Origin: Nereocystis luetkeana | Lineage: Eukaryota; Sar; Phaeophyceae; Laminariales; Laminariaceae | Reading direction: 5' to 3' | Length of the DNA stretch: 64,000 nucleotides | Assembly: GCA_031213475.1 (NCBI GenBank) | Contig: JARUPZ010000021.1 | Location: forward strand, 3,679,545 to 3,743,544 | Shown here: piece after piece, positions 45,721 to 56,003 of the stretch | Position numbering within the stretch: position 1 is the first letter of the stretch | Layout: each line of letters starts with the position of its first letter | Translations under genes and position numbers: made by a program | Notes under the pieces: model-generated | Seen by the model: only the letters and a program-made list of their open reading frames with translations | The model's database searches: none | Told to the model about the DNA's origin: nothing

Positions 45721-45984
45721 CAGTTTGATCGACAATAGGAGGCACGCTTCGATGGCCGCGATATGTACAAAAGTACTCTATATTTCCGATCAAAATGATC
45801 CGTGCCCACGTCCGACAGATCACGACCTGCCCCTGGTCTACAGTAGACCGTACAGATAAGTGCGTCGGTGCGGCGAACGAGTGAGACAGCGTGAGGTTGC
45901 CAAGCACGGTGCGCGAAAATAAATCATGGCGGGCGGCATTGGGTGGACGAGTAGCCGTTTTGTTAGGAGTCGAGCCTTTCTGAG

Positions 45985-46280
45985 CACGTTGGGATGGTAG
46001 TTCCTCAGGTCGGGCAGACGATCTACAGACCAGATATATCATCTACAGATAGTTCATCTACAGATGGATCATATATACGAGGTATATCCTATTCTGCCTC
46101 CCTGAGATGCCGTATGTGACATGATTTCTGAGCAGCACCTTGGGATGGTAGGTCCTCTCGTAGGACAGACGATCTGCAGACCGGATAGATCATCTACAGA
46201 TAGATCATGTACAGTAGATCCTAACCTGCCTCCATGAGATGCTGTGCGTGATATGTACGGCACAGATCCAACCCAAGAAA
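45985..46280 (-). repeat. R6-related inverted copies
   Basis: GATAGATCATCTACAGATAG and CAGACGATCTGCAGACCGG occur twice about 125 bp apart. Confidence 0.68.
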
Positions 46281-46283
46281 CGT

Positions 46284-46368
46284 CTACCACTCTGTCCCTA
46301 AATATAAGCACTTTATATTCTCTAATATTCAATGAAAACGGTCCCTATGGTATGGGACAGAGTAGTAG
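46284..46368. mobile_element. MITE-D copy
   Basis: TACCACTCTGTCCCTAAATA to TATGGGACAGAGTAGTA; interior matches the copy at 36926 (AATGAAAACGGTCCCTAT). Confidence 0.82.
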
Positions 46369-46699
46369 TATCCGAGATCATGCAGGTTCGGCTGCCATCC
46401 GGCAATATGAACTAGGTCATGCAGATCAGGAATTGTTATCTTACCTGGTGTTTTGCAGCTCTCACCATTGTTAGGAACTTTCGCAGCAAGCTTTTTTTCT
46501 TGTTTTGCGATGTGTCGTCAACTTGTGTGCGTTGGTGTTGGTTAGTTGTGAATGGTCGAACAAAAAACACGCCGATTTGTTTTTTTCGGAGATCTCGCAC
46601 GGCGGTCCTAGAATTAGGGCAGTGGCAGCCCCGCATAGCTATACACTGACTGCTATCATTATCGTCTCTTTGGTTTACTGCTGTCAATCCCGTTCATCG

Positions 46700-47020
46700 T
46701 TGACGCCTTCGTAGTTATTATCGTTATCATCGTCGTTGCCGTTGTTGGTACAGTATCGTTGTCGTCATCGTTATCGTTATCGTTTATCATCGTTATTATC
46801 GTTATCGTAGTCGACATCGTGATGTCGTTTGCTCTGATATTTTCCTTCTCGCCCCCGCCCCCCAATTGCCGATTGGACGTGGCCCCCCGTCATGTGTCGT
46901 TGCCGTTATCGTTTTCATTATTGCTGTCGTTATCATTGTCGTTATCATTATCGTTGCAATTATCGTTGTCATTATCGTAAGCATTATCATTCTCATTCTC
47001 GTTATTATTATCAACAAACG
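46700..47020 (+). repeat. Hexamer-type repeat (TTATCG)n
   Basis: Interrupted array of GTTATC/ATTATCG/GTTGTC units in two blocks with a ~60-bp non-repeat spacer near 46840-46890. It ends about 90 bp before CASP exon 3. Confidence 0.85.
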
Positions 47021-47109
47021 TTTTCGTTTTTTCTCTGACATTCCCTTTCACCCCCCTTCCCTTGTCGTCTGGAATTGCCTCCCCACCCCCCGTCGTCTTC
47101 CCCATCCAG

Positions 47110-47192
47110 GGTCTGGAACTCCAAGATGCAAAGGACTCCAGTCTCGCCCGGCGCAAGAATCTCGCCGAGCTCACCAAGGAGTTTCGCAAAAA
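47110..47192 (+). CDS. CASP: CASP exon 3
   Basis: Residues 50-76 plus two bases of codon 77: GLELQDAKDS, then LARRKNLAELTKEFRKK. It starts after CCATCCAG in phase 0 and ends before GTAAGC in phase 2. The segment corresponds to the helix that follows the W-K-F block in CASP/CUX1, where plants have NRRKLAE-TRDFKK and animals SRKRLIEQSREFKK. High GC at third positions contrasts with the surrounding ATT/GTT-rich intron. It lies 50-90 bp downstream of an (ATTATCG)-type simple repeat and is preceded by a C/T-rich tract. Confidence 0.93.
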
Positions 47193-47389
47193 GTAAGCCA
47201 AGGCGTTTTTTGTCGTGCGTTCTCCCGGAAAAAAACTGCGCTCGTCGCACAAGACCTCACCTAGATTTACAGCAGATCAACTCCAACTATTTCCGAAATA
47301 AAGGGAACATTTGGATTGGATATTTTACCAACAACAATTCCTTGTACTCCTGGGAGAAGAGCGGTTGATCCTGTATTTTCCGTCAGCGA

Positions 47390-47478
47390 CTGATAGGATT
47401 GCGCTCCTGTTGTGGGGACAAACTGCTTGTAATTGGAGTCACATTTAGGTCTATGTACAATGCCTTTAGAAGGGTTAT
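47390..47478. mobile_element. Degenerate MITE-B copy
   Basis: GATAGGATTGCGCTCCTG and GTGGGGACAAACTGCTTG with a decayed right arm; in CASP intron 3. Confidence 0.6.
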
Positions 47479-47519
47479 GCCATGCTGTGTAGGAGCTGTC
47501 TTACAGATCCCATCAGGAG

Positions 47520-47640
47520 AAAATGCGCGATGCAGATAGATCGCACCCGCCAAACATGATCTAGGTCGGGCAGATCGTATAGATCAGGGGTAAGAAAATC
47601 TACATGATGAAATGAAGATCTGGTCTGTTGATCTGTCGAT
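47520..47640 (+). repeat. R6 fragment in CASP intron 3
   Basis: ATGATCTAGGTCGGGCAGAT and CTGTTGATCTGTCGATCTG. Confidence 0.6.
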
Positions 47641-47949
47641 CTGTTCGACGTGTGAAAAAAGCGTGGAAAACGCCTGTTCTGATTTTTTCTTGTCTTTGCT
47701 TCTTCTTTGTGCTCGAGCTTGGACGCGACGAGGGGGCCTAAGGTGCCTTGATTCGTTTGTTTCGGTCGGGTCGTTTTCGTTTGCTTTGTTTGCCTTGTTT
47801 GTGCTGTTCGATCGCTTGCTTGCTTGTTCGTTGGTCTGTTTGTTTTGTTTGTGAATCGTGCTTCAGCTTTGTTGCCCTGCCCACAAAACACTGAAGAAAA
47901 GCTCCCGACAACGAAGACACTGGAACCACGTCTGCCCCCCCCCCCCTCT

Positions 47950-48680
47950 TTTTCCTGGAGGATATTTGCGTTTTTCTACTCTAGCTAGCTCCGAACGTTC
48001 CCATCGAACCAAAATTTGGCAGGGGAAATGTGAGCTCCTTGGCGCGAGTGTGTTGAAGCGACAGCACTTTCTAGTCCCCCTTCGAGGCGGACCTAGTCGC
48101 TTAAGTTTGACAATGTGGTTCCAGGCTTTTGTTTTTCTGCCGCAGAACGAGTAGGAGGGTTGCAGGAGGAGCTACTGCTGTGTATTCTCGTCCGTACAAA
48201 ATATGCCCCGTTGTTCTCCCGCTGCTTTTTCGAAGAGCGCGGCCAGTCTACAATATCGAGGCCAGCGCACTACCAGGCATATACGAGTTGTCTGTGAGGG
48301 CACCGGGAGAGAAAACGGAATTATTTTGGCATGTTTCTACTGGCGCAAGCGAGAGCACCCGAGCCGAATTGTATGCAGCGTTTTGCGAGTACGTACTCGT
48401 GCAGCTTCTGCGTTGCCTCTTTTCTCGTTGTACGTGTACATGGAGCATAAAAAAAAGTAGTTTCGGCTGCAGCACGAGAAACTGAGAAGTCAAAAGCCTG
48501 GAACCACATTGTCAAGCTTCAGCGACGAGGACCGCCCGGAAGGAGGACAGGGAAAGTGCTGTCGCTTTGGGACGTGCACTCACGGGGGTGCGCCAAGGAG
48601 CTCTTGTCTGTTCTGCCTGATTTTCGCTCGATCGGAACGTTGCGAGCTGGAGCAGAAAAACTAAATGTCCTACAGGACAA
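47950..48680. mobile_element. Foldback element F2
   Basis: Arms of about 180 bp at each end are inverted copies. CAATGTGGTTCCAGGCTTTTG (given here in two parts: CAATGTGGTTCC and AGGCTTTTG) at 48110 is mirrored at 48490-48517, GCGACAGCACTTTC is mirrored near 48555, and GAGCTCCTTGGCGC near 48600. The ~350-bp centre has no long frame. It sits in CASP intron 3. Confidence 0.8.
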
Positions 48681-48771
48681 AAAAGAACGGGGGCAGACGT
48701 GGTTCCGGTGACTTTGTTGTCGGGGTATTTTGGCAACATGAGTTTTTTTTTTTTCGTGAGCAGACTTCAGC

Positions 48772-49112
48772 TGGCGTCCCCGGTGGCTTGGTAGGTGGTC
48801 TGCGTGCCTATCAAGATCGATTTTGTGGGTTCAAGTCTCACCGAGAGCATTTTCGTAGGGACTTTTTGTTGCGTAAAAAAATGATTAGCGGAATGCGCGA
48901 GAGCGTGAGTTGAGCTGCATTCGATGAAAATCGACGAGCAGTGGGAATGCTGAACCCTATGCGCGACAAAAAATAAAAGCACGTACCGGGGGGGAGAAGG
49001 GACGACACCTGTGACCACGGCTTGCCCAGAAGATCGCCGAGGGTAAAACCTCCTACGAGTCAGGCTGGAAAAGTAAAAGTGATGATTAAAAAAAAAGAAA
49101 AGAAAAATGTTT
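48772..49112 (+). mobile_element. SINE-2 copy 2 (tRNA-derived)
   Basis: Same head (CCCCGGTGGCTTGGTAGG, GGGTTCAAGTCTCACCGA) and body as the copy at 44612, ending in an A-rich tail with GAAAAG interruptions. It lies in CASP intron 3 in the sense direction. The tRNA-like head is better preserved here than in copy 1. Confidence 0.87.
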
Positions 49113-49374
49113 AACACAGGTGGCCGATGAGGGACCAAGTCGACGCCCCCCCAGCCCCCCGTCCCCCATCCCTCGTCCGCTTCCCCCTATCGCCTTCCCC
49201 TATTATTAGTCTCCTATCCACATCCCCTATTCCTCGTCCCCTATCCCCTGCCCCCTACCCGCTGTCCCCTGTCCTGCCCGTCCAATCGCTGATGGAAGCG
49301 AGCCGCGCAGGCGCCGAAAATAGCCTAAAACGACAGCCAGCCACGACATACTACTACGTACATATGTAGATCGG

Positions 49375-49500
49375 ACCCGAGAAAATGTCTGCCTGGTCGG
49401 TGAAAATCCGACGTGCTCCGTCCCGGCATTGTAGGGGTGCGAGGGTCTATGGTCATACGACTACGGCCATGCATGGCATCAGTCGCGTTCCCCATCCCTT
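49375..49500 (-). repeat. R5 fragment in CASP intron 3
   Basis: TCTGCCTGGTCGGTGAAAAT, GACGTGCTCCGTCCCGGC and GGTCATACGACTACGGCC, inverted R5. Confidence 0.78.
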
Positions 49501-49564
49501 GCTTTCTTTCCCACCCACCCTTGCTCTTCCCTTTCTCTTTCCCTTTCCCTTCCCCCTCCCCCCC

Positions 49565-49640
49565 ACCGTCTCGAAAGGGATACGTGGTCAATGGTAAAAA
49601 TGACTTGGGCAAGCAGCTAATGGGTACGCCCCGCTCCCCC
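49565..49640 (+). repeat. R7 repeat before CASP exon 4
   Basis: CCGTCTCGAAAGGGATACG, TGGTCAATGG and CAAGCAGCTAATGGGTACGC, followed by a C-rich tract that runs into the exon 4 acceptor region. Confidence 0.75.
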
Positions 49641-49790
49641 CCCACCCCTTCCCCCCACCCCCACCCCCCCCTCCCTTACGGCCATGCATAACATGAGTAC
49701 ACCCCCCCGCCCGCCCCCGCCCCCGCCCCCGCCCCCCTGCCCCTCTCTATCTCATACCCCCCCCCATCTCCTTTTTTTGTTTTGAGCCAG

Positions 49791-49986
49791 ATCGGACCAA
49801 GACAAGGTTTCTGGGGCCCAGCGGCTGGTCAAGGCGTACCAGGAGGAGATCGACTCTCTGGCTAAGCGTTGCCGCGCCTCCGACGCAGCGTTCTTTTCGC
49901 TGTACAAGGCGCTCTACGAGGCCCCCGACCCCGCCCAAGCGCTGGAGAGGTCGGCTTCCGAGAGACCCAGGGCTGCGGCTTCTGAG
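49791..49986 (+). CDS. CASP: CASP exon 4, conserved N-terminal domain
   Basis: Largest recognised exon, residues 77-142 (its first base completes codon 77). Reads SDQDKVSGAQRLVKAYQEEI, then DSLAKRCRASDAAFFSLYKA and LYEAPDPAQALE. The K-(Y/F)Q-EID-L-KR...A-F---YK-LYEAPDP-PAL pattern is the diagnostic CASP/CUX1 N-terminal motif. This exon by itself supports the family call. Acceptor TTTTGAGCCAG, donor GAG|GTGGGT, phase 2 in and phase 0 out. The last 15 residues (SASERPRAAASE) look like a lineage-specific linker. An R7 repeat and C-rich DNA lie upstream; G-rich DNA starts right after the donor. Confidence 0.96.
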
Positions 49987-50149
49987 GTGGGTGTTCGGGT
50001 GGGGAGGGGGAGGGGGAGGGGGAGAGAAGACGGGGGAGGGAGAGGGAAGGAAGACGGGAGGGGGGGGGGGGGGGGGGGGGAGTTCGTGGGGGTGGTTGGG
50101 GGGGGGTGGATAGGGGGAGGACGGGGGGGAGGGGGCAGGGGGTGTACTA

Positions 50150-50195
50150 TTTAATTGTCATGCATGGCCGTAGTCGTATGGCCATAGAGTTTGGG
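50150..50195 (+). repeat. R5 fragment in CASP intron 4
   Basis: GTCATGCATGGCCGTAGTCG then TATGGCCATAG, embedded in G-rich DNA. Confidence 0.65.
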
Positions 50196-50619
50196 GGAGG
50201 GGGGGTGGGGGTGGTGGTGGTGGTGGTGGTGGGTGGGTGTATAGGGGAGGGAAGCGAGCGGGGGGCAGGTGATGGCTGATAAGGTGGAGGAGGGGTGAAG
50301 CGGGGTTGGGTGACTGGGTGGATGGGTGGCTGGGTGGGTGGTGGTGATGGTGGTGGAGGTGGCATTTGCTACTACTGCTGCGCTTATACTACGACCGCGT
50401 TTATATCGTTACTGGGCTTCCTCTGTTGCTGCGCTTGTCCAACCGCTGCGTTTCTACGAGTGCTGCTGCGCTACTGCGACGACCGCTCCGCTACTACGAC
50501 GACTGCTCCGCTGCTGCTACTGCTTCGCTACTACTACTTGGCGCATGCTAGCGTTGCTCTCGTGCTGTTGCTGCTCTTGCAATGCAGTAGTGCTGCGCTC
50601 GTTTTCTGACCGAGAGAAC

Positions 50620-50735
50620 ATACCATTCAGACTCAAATATGGTTAGTAAAAATGGAGGCATACGAAGCATAGTTTAGGTTTCGAGTCCATCGTACATCAT
50701 GGGTTCTGATTTAGCCATCGCTCCCCGTAATGTTA
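50620..50735 (+). mobile_element. Degenerate MITE-A-like copy
   Basis: Only the core ATATGGTTAGTAAAAATGG and right end GCTCCCCGTAAT are clear. In CASP intron 4. Confidence 0.55.
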
Positions 50736-50779
50736 CACTGTTTTCGTGCACTTTGCTGGAAAATATGCATTTACTGAGC

Positions 50780-50893
50780 GCCGAAATGTTGGAGGTGTCT
50801 CCACTAGGTGTGTAGGAATGGTGCCCCGTCTCGAAAGGGATGCGTGATCAATAGTCGAATGACAAAAGGCGAGCAACAAATGAGTACGCCCCC
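50780..50893 (+). repeat. R7 repeat before CASP exon 5
   Basis: CGAAATGTTGGAGGTGTC, then CCGTCTCGAAAGGGATGCG, GATCAATAGTCGAATGAC and AAATGAGTACGCCCCC, ending ~66 bp before the acceptor. Confidence 0.8.
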
Positions 50894-50959
50894 CTCCGTA
50901 ACGTGCTGTTCGAATGGCTTGATCTCTCCGACCACGCCATCGCTGTGATGTCTCGTCAG

Positions 50960-51028
50960 CTGGAGGTGCAGAAGCTCCAGTCGGAGCTGGCAGAGTACGA
51001 GGAAGAGTTCAGCACGCTGAAGAACCAG
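50960..51028 (+). CDS. CASP: CASP exon 5
   Basis: Encodes residues 143-165, LEVQKLQSELAEYEEEFSTL then KNQ, phase 0 at both ends (TCTCGTCAG acceptor, CAG|GTGACC donor). It matches the family segment L--EN-KL---LEEY--EF--VKNQ in both spacing and the closing KNQ. Heptad-type leucine spacing marks the start of the long coiled coil. An R7 repeat copy ends about 65 bp upstream of the acceptor. Confidence 0.93.
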
Positions 51029-51109
51029 GTGACCTGACCCAGCAAGCGCCGAAAGGCGTCGAAAATGAGAGCACGTGTATTTGTACGGCAACATTTTTAT
51101 TTTGGCAGT

Positions 51110-51460
51110 TTTTGGTGGTGGTGGTGGTTTAGTTGTTGGTGGTGGTGGTGGAGGAGGTGGAGGTGGTGGTGGTAGTGGTGGTGGTAGTGTTGTTGTAGAG
51201 GCTGTTGTTGTAGTGGGTGTATTTGTGGCTGCTCTTTGTGTGTTGTTGGCGTTAGCGTTTGTGTTGTGGTTTTTCGGGTGTGGGTTGGTGTTTTGTGCTT
51301 CATGTTGTTGTGGTTGGCGGCGGTATTAGTGGTGATGTTGATGGGGTTGGTGGTCTTGGTGTTGCGGGTTGCGGGTGTTGGTTGTTCTTGGTTGCGGTGG
51401 TGTTGGTGGCTCGGTTGTTCTTGTTGTTTCAAGCGCCGTTGCATTGTGCGATCGTCAGGT
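51110..51460 (+). repeat. (GGT)n / GT-rich tract
   Basis: GGTGGTGGTGG units in CASP intron 5 grading into GTT-rich DNA. His/Thr-rich minus-strand frames here are shadows of the repeat. Confidence 0.9.
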
Positions 51461-52154
51461 TGTAGATGGGGCAGAGAACGGAGCCAAGTAGTATGAGCAT
51501 CGTGGTTGTCTACCATGGGTGCCATGCAACAGAAGCACCTGGAATGTTCTGTTATTTTCGCGCTGCTTTCTGTGCATTTCCGTCGCCGGCAATGCTAACC
51601 AGCGTCAGCTTAGCTTTTGGCTCACCCTCCGGCTGGTAATTATGCCCGTGGGGGTTTCCGCCTTTCCCCCTAGGCGCCTCACGTTCGGTGAACCCAAGGA
51701 AATGCCCCCCCCCCCCCCCCTCTCCCCCAGGCGGCTAGCTCAGCTGCTCTGTTTGATAATCAGTGCGGCTGTTTATACTCGACGATATCCCTTGTTGTTT
51801 CCTTTCTGGAGCCCGTTCGGCTGTAGTAGTAGCACAGCAGTATTCATCGGCGCAAAATATCGAAATATGCATGCAGCGGCCGTAAAAGCGCAGTTGCGCG
51901 TAGTAGTATACACATACGCAGCAATGGTGCTGATAGAAGCGATGCTGTATTGTCAAAGCCATCCGTTGTAGGAGCTCAGCAGTAGTAGAAAGCACCACTC
52001 CCACCCCTACTTCTACTGCTACCACCCCCATCGCCACCACCTCCATCCCCGCCCTCACCCCCACACCCACCCGACCCCCACCTCCTCCCTCATCCCGCCG
52101 CCGCCTCCGCCGCGTGCCTAACTTGCGCCAACGCTGACGCGTTAAATTGGAAAG

Positions 52155-52259
52155 GACATCACCATCCGCCGGCTGGAAGAAGTGATCTTGGGCTACGAGG
52201 AGGGGAGGGAGGCACAGGAGCAGGAGCAGGCGGAGGCCCGTGCCAAGGAGGTAGAGGAG
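52155..52259 (+). CDS. CASP: CASP exon 6
   Basis: Residues 166-200, starting DITIRRLEEVILGYEEG and continuing with a Glu/Ala/Gln-rich helix. Phase 0 both ends; acceptor AAATTGGAAAG, donor GAG|GTGAGA. The opening TIRRLEE is the same as in plant CASP (ATIRRLEERNRQLEQ) and corresponds to EVTIKALKEKIREYEQ in animal CUX1. A more upstream donor (GAG|GTAGAG) is possible and would remove four codons. A repeat of the R5 family begins about 25 bp after the donor. Confidence 0.93.
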
Positions 52260-52271
52260 GTGAGAAGGCGA

Positions 52272-52560
52272 GGGGGGGGGGGGGGGTACTCATGTTATGC
52301 GTGGCCGGTAGTCGTACATCCATAGATAGACCCTCGCATCCCTGCAATGCCGGGACGGAGCACGTCGGATTTTCACCGACCAGGCAGACATTGCTTGCAC
52401 CAAGCGCGAAGCGCCGGGAGGTGTTGGGCGAGTCGCATGAAGGGTTAGCTGCATCTTACTAAGAAGCGCTCTAGAGGCGGGTTTTCTTTTATATGGATGA
52501 CAGCATCAATGGATTGATTTACTTTCTGGTGTGGCCACTTCCAGAGACAGCAATAAGTTT
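52272..52560 (+). repeat. R5 copy in CASP intron 6
   Basis: A G run, GTACTCATGTTATGCGTGGC, then CGGGACGGAGCACGTCGG, CACCGACCAGGCAGACATTG and GAAGGGTTAGCTGCATC. The distal part (GGATGACAGCATCAATGG) is shared with the copy at 63655. Starts ~13 bp after the exon 6 donor. Confidence 0.82.
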
Positions 52561-52964
52561 ACTGTGTAACTGCCCTCGTGGGTGCCTCACCATATACACA
52601 CTTCGTGGGGAATGGAGACTGCTGGGGGTAGCGGTGGTGATAACGGTGTTGGTTTTGTTGCTGGTGTTGGTGCTGGTGGTGGCCGTTCTAGTCGTGGTGG
52701 CGGTGGTAGTGACAGCGGTAGCGGAGTGCCTGAGGAGGCGGATCTGTGTTAGCCCCCCCCCCCCCCTCTTCCCCCGCACACCGACTATGCCTCCCAAGGT
52801 GGAATAATAGTGTGTTGGTTTTGTCTATAGCGTGTGTTAGGAGAGTTTCGCGGGTAGGTTTAGAAACTTGTATATAGATACCCTTAAGGGCGAAACAAGA
52901 AGGGGATAAAATAAGCAAAACTTTTCTACGTAGTATATGGAAAGAAAAAACGTATTAAGGGCTA

Positions 52965-53094
52965 AAATGTTCCAGGTGTCTCTGTTAGGTGTACGAGCGG
53001 TGCTCCGTCTCGAAAGGGGTGCGAGCGGTGCTCCGTCTCGAAAGGGGGTGCGTGGTCAATGGTCTTGAGGCAAGAAACTAGTGAGTACCCCCGC
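52965..53094 (+). repeat. R7 repeat before CASP exon 7
   Basis: AAAATGTTCCAGGTGTCTC, then CTCCGTCTCGAAAGGGGTGC (core present twice), TGGTCAATGG and TAGTGAGTACCCCCGCC; ends ~145 bp before the acceptor. Confidence 0.8.
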
Positions 53095-53239
53095 CCCCCC
53101 TTAAAAAAAAAAATGGCGGACACTGATACCAACATCTTTCGAGGGTGCCTTTGCCTGATCGTGCTCTACCACGTGCGCCTGCTTTTTTCCCGGTGGCGGT
53201 GGGTTGTGTCACGAACGCTCTCGTGTTTTCTTTCGCCAG

Positions 53240-53295
53240 CTGACTCACGAGCGGATCGAGGCCTTCATGGAGCGGGAAGCCCGGGTCGAGAAGAG
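53240..53295 (+). CDS. CASP: CASP exon 7
   Basis: Residues 201-218 and two bases of codon 219, reading LTHERIEAFMEREARVEK. Strong pyrimidine-rich acceptor (TTTTCTTTCGCCAG) and donor AAGAG|GTAAAG; phase 0 in, phase 2 out. The segment is placed like the short charged helix (NDFAEKERKLQE) of animal CUX1. It is short, so the call depends on correct phase with exons 6 and 8 and on the splice signals, both of which agree. Confidence 0.85.
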
Positions 53296-53348
53296 GTAAA
53301 GCCCGCACAGCATTTTTTTTTTGTTTTGGTATTTTTGCGGTGTCTTAT

Positions 53349-53434
53349 GGTATACCACCCTCGCCGTAAAATATAAGAACCGCCTTTTGGTTTTTCATAT
53401 TCAAGTCTAAACGGTCCTTACATTCACGGCCAGA
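53349..53434. mobile_element. MITE-D copy
   Basis: TATACCACCCTCGCCGTAAA to CCTTACATTCACGGCCAGAG; in CASP intron 7. Confidence 0.62.
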
Positions 53435-54179
53435 GCAATGTCCCGGGAGGGGTGCCACTTTTTGCCCTCTGAGGCAATTTTTTTTCCGTTGACCGGCTTA
53501 AGCTTCTCAAGTGAGGAAGTGCCAGGTACAGCAGCTTGACAACGGTTTTGTCCAGCAGCATACTACTGATGTTGTAAGTCTTTGTTTCAGGACTACTGCA
53601 GTAGCGGCGCACACAAAAAGCTGGTCGAGTCAGGTGCGCGAAACAAAAATTCTTCGGCGTTACGTTTCGGGTGAGATGCGGACGTTACGTTTCGGTCAGA
53701 AGACAAGGCACCACCTTTTGTACCAGGGCAATATTGCTCATCGCGGTTTTTGGCGGTACCTCGCGGTATCATCTCGCGGTGCATTGGGGTATCTTGCGGT
53801 ACCCGGCGGTGTCTTGCGGTAACCTGCAGGTATCTAAACGGTATCTCAACGGTGTCTTGCGAGTTATCATGGTTATGCTGCGGTACAGTATCGTATACTG
53901 CGATGTATTATGGCATATTGCGGTAGCTTACGGTACCCTGCGTTTTTTTTGTCGCGCGATTTGTTGCGGTATTTTCCTGTGCTTTGTGGTATAGTGCAAG
54001 AACGGAGTACTGGTGATACGGTGTGTTCGGATGTATGTTGGTGTAACGTGGTGTGCTACGGTGGCCCACGGCAGGATACACAGTACCTTGCGGTGTATTG
54101 CTGCTGCTGCTGGTGCACTTCGCTGCGTTGAACGATGTTGCATTGCACTTTGCGCCTCGTGTTGGTATGCATTGCTGGC

Positions 54180-54660
54180 AAGGTGGTGGTGGTGGTGGTG
54201 GTGGTGGTGGTGGCTGCGGCTGTGGTGGTGGTTGGGGCTACGAGTAGTGCTGGTGGTGTGGAGTTGGTCTTGGTGTCGTTGGTGGTTTGTTGGTGGTTTG
54301 GTGATGGTGGTGGTGGTGGTGGTGGTGGTAGTGGTGGTGGCGGTGGCCTTGGTGGCGGTGGTAGTAGTTGGTGCTGTTGCTGGTGCTGGTGCCGGTGCTG
54401 TGGAGGTGACGTTGTTATTGGTGTGGTGTTGGTCTTGGAGTTGGTAACGGTGTTGTTGATGGTGGTAGTCGTGATGGTGTGGGGATTGTGGCGGTGGGTG
54501 GTGGGGGTGGTGGTGGTGGTGGTTGATGCTAGCGCTGGCGCAGGCGCTGGTGGTGAGGAGGTAGTGTTGTTCGTGGTGTGGTGTTGGGGTTGGTGTTTGT
54601 GGTGTCGGTGGTAGTGGTGGTGGTGGTGCTGGTGCTGATGGTGTTGTTGTTGCTGGTGCT
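54180..54660 (+). repeat. (GGT)n tract
   Basis: Long interrupted GGT/GTT array in CASP intron 7. The stop-free frames on both strands over it (for example 54056-54823 minus) are low-complexity artefacts. Confidence 0.92.
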
Positions 54661-54938
54661 GGTGTTGTTGCCGTTTTCTCTTATTTCTGCTTTCTCCGTC
54701 GAAGGTATGTTTTTTGTTCATTTTCGTTTTGTTTTTCCTTCCCAAATTTTGTTTAGCCTGCAGGCGTCGGAGGGTGGGGCGGTTTTGGCGCTGTCGTTGC
54801 TTTTTCTTATTATTTTGATTCATGTTTTGTTACCGTTTTGTCGTGGTGTCTATCCTTGCTTCTTCCTGTGTTTTTTTTACGTCTTAACTCATTTCGTCCT
54901 TTTTTCTTTTTATTCGCTCCCCCCTCTTTTGTCTATAG

Positions 54939-55092
54939 CCTGCAAGTGTCCGAAGGTCTGCTGGCGGAGGCGAAAGATGCCGCCGAAGGCATGGAGGGAA
55001 GGCTGTTTGATTCGTCCAGGAGGGCCCAGGAGGCAGAGGCGGCCTGGGAGGTCGAGAGGGAGATCCTTTCGCAAACCAACGAATCAGCGCAG
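54939..55092 (+). CDS. CASP: CASP exon 8
   Basis: Residues 219-270 (first base completes codon 219): LQVSEGLLAEAKDAAEGMEG, RLFDSSRRAQEAEAAWEVER, EILSQTNESAQ. It corresponds to the family region with -L--A---L-LFDL---YDEE---K--EI. Acceptor TTTTGTCTATAG, donor CAG|GTATCA, phase 2 in and 0 out. Fully helical, Ala/Glu-rich coiled coil. Intron 7 upstream contains long (GGT)n DNA, and an R5-type repeat starts about 40 bp after the donor. Confidence 0.94.
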
Positions 55093-55129
55093 GTATCACG
55101 GTCGTCTGGTCTATCACCGCCGCTGCCGC

Positions 55130-55590
55130 TGCAAAATACGAATAAGCAGGGCATGGGGCACACATGCCGTCAAGCGGCAGACAGGCAGATAGGCAGACAA
55201 ACAGGCAGACACAACGCCGCGTCTGCAGGGTAGATAGAGGGGCAAGCAAAACAGGCCGACAGAACCCCGCCACGCCATATGGAGGGCAGAGGGGGGCGGG
55301 GGGGGGGTACTTGATAGGAGAGATGTAATCGATCTCATGCATGGCCGTAGTCGTATGACCATAGACGCGGAGGAGGGGGGGGGGGGGTACTCATATCATG
55401 CATTGCCGAGGTTGTATGGCGACAGGCTCTCGCACCCCTATACAATGCCGGGACGGAGACCTCGGTTTTTTTCGCCGACCTGACTTTTGACAGTGGTTGC
55501 ACCAAGCACGAAGCGAGTAGCGTGAAGGGTGAGAGCTGCATCCTACCTGATACTAAGAACCGTTTCGGAGGTGGACTTGCTGGATGACAG
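55130..55590 (+). repeat. R5 copy in CASP intron 8
   Basis: AAGCAGGGCATGGGGCACAC, CGCCGCGTCTGCAGGGTAG and CATGCATGGCCGTAGTCG appear in the same order as at 505-1000. Starts ~40 bp after the exon 8 donor. Confidence 0.82.
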
Positions 55591-56003
55591 GAGGGGGGGG
55601 GGGTGAGGGGGAGCGGAAGCGGGGAGGGTCGGGGGGGGTCGGCAACGGGGGTGGGGTTGGGGTGGGCGAAGGGGGGGGGGGGGGGGGACAGGTGGGGGGA
55701 CAGGGAAGGGAGGCGGGGGGGTATGCAGGGGCGTACGAAGGCGAGTTTGAAGGTTCGGAGCAGCGGCCGCCTTGTTTTTGGTGTTTTTTGGACAAGAGGT
55801 CGAGATCACGGAAGAAGTTGGGGAGGTGGGAGGGGGTGGAGGTAGAGGTAGGGGGAGGAACTATTGGCGGCGAATTTTCGCGCGTTGAGCGCGGTCCATC
55901 CCACCTCCCACCTGCGCTCGACACCCGACGCCCCCCCCCCCCCCCCCCCCTGCCGCGGTTTCACAACATATTGTCATATCATTAACCTACAGTAGTACAG
56001 TAG

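Noticed and set aside
46890..47252. Asp/Asn-rich minus frames
   Set aside because: Translation of the (TTATCG)n repeat.
54056..54823. 255-codon His/Gln/Thr/Pro-rich minus frame and Val-rich plus frames
   Set aside because: Produced by (GGT)n in CASP intron 7.
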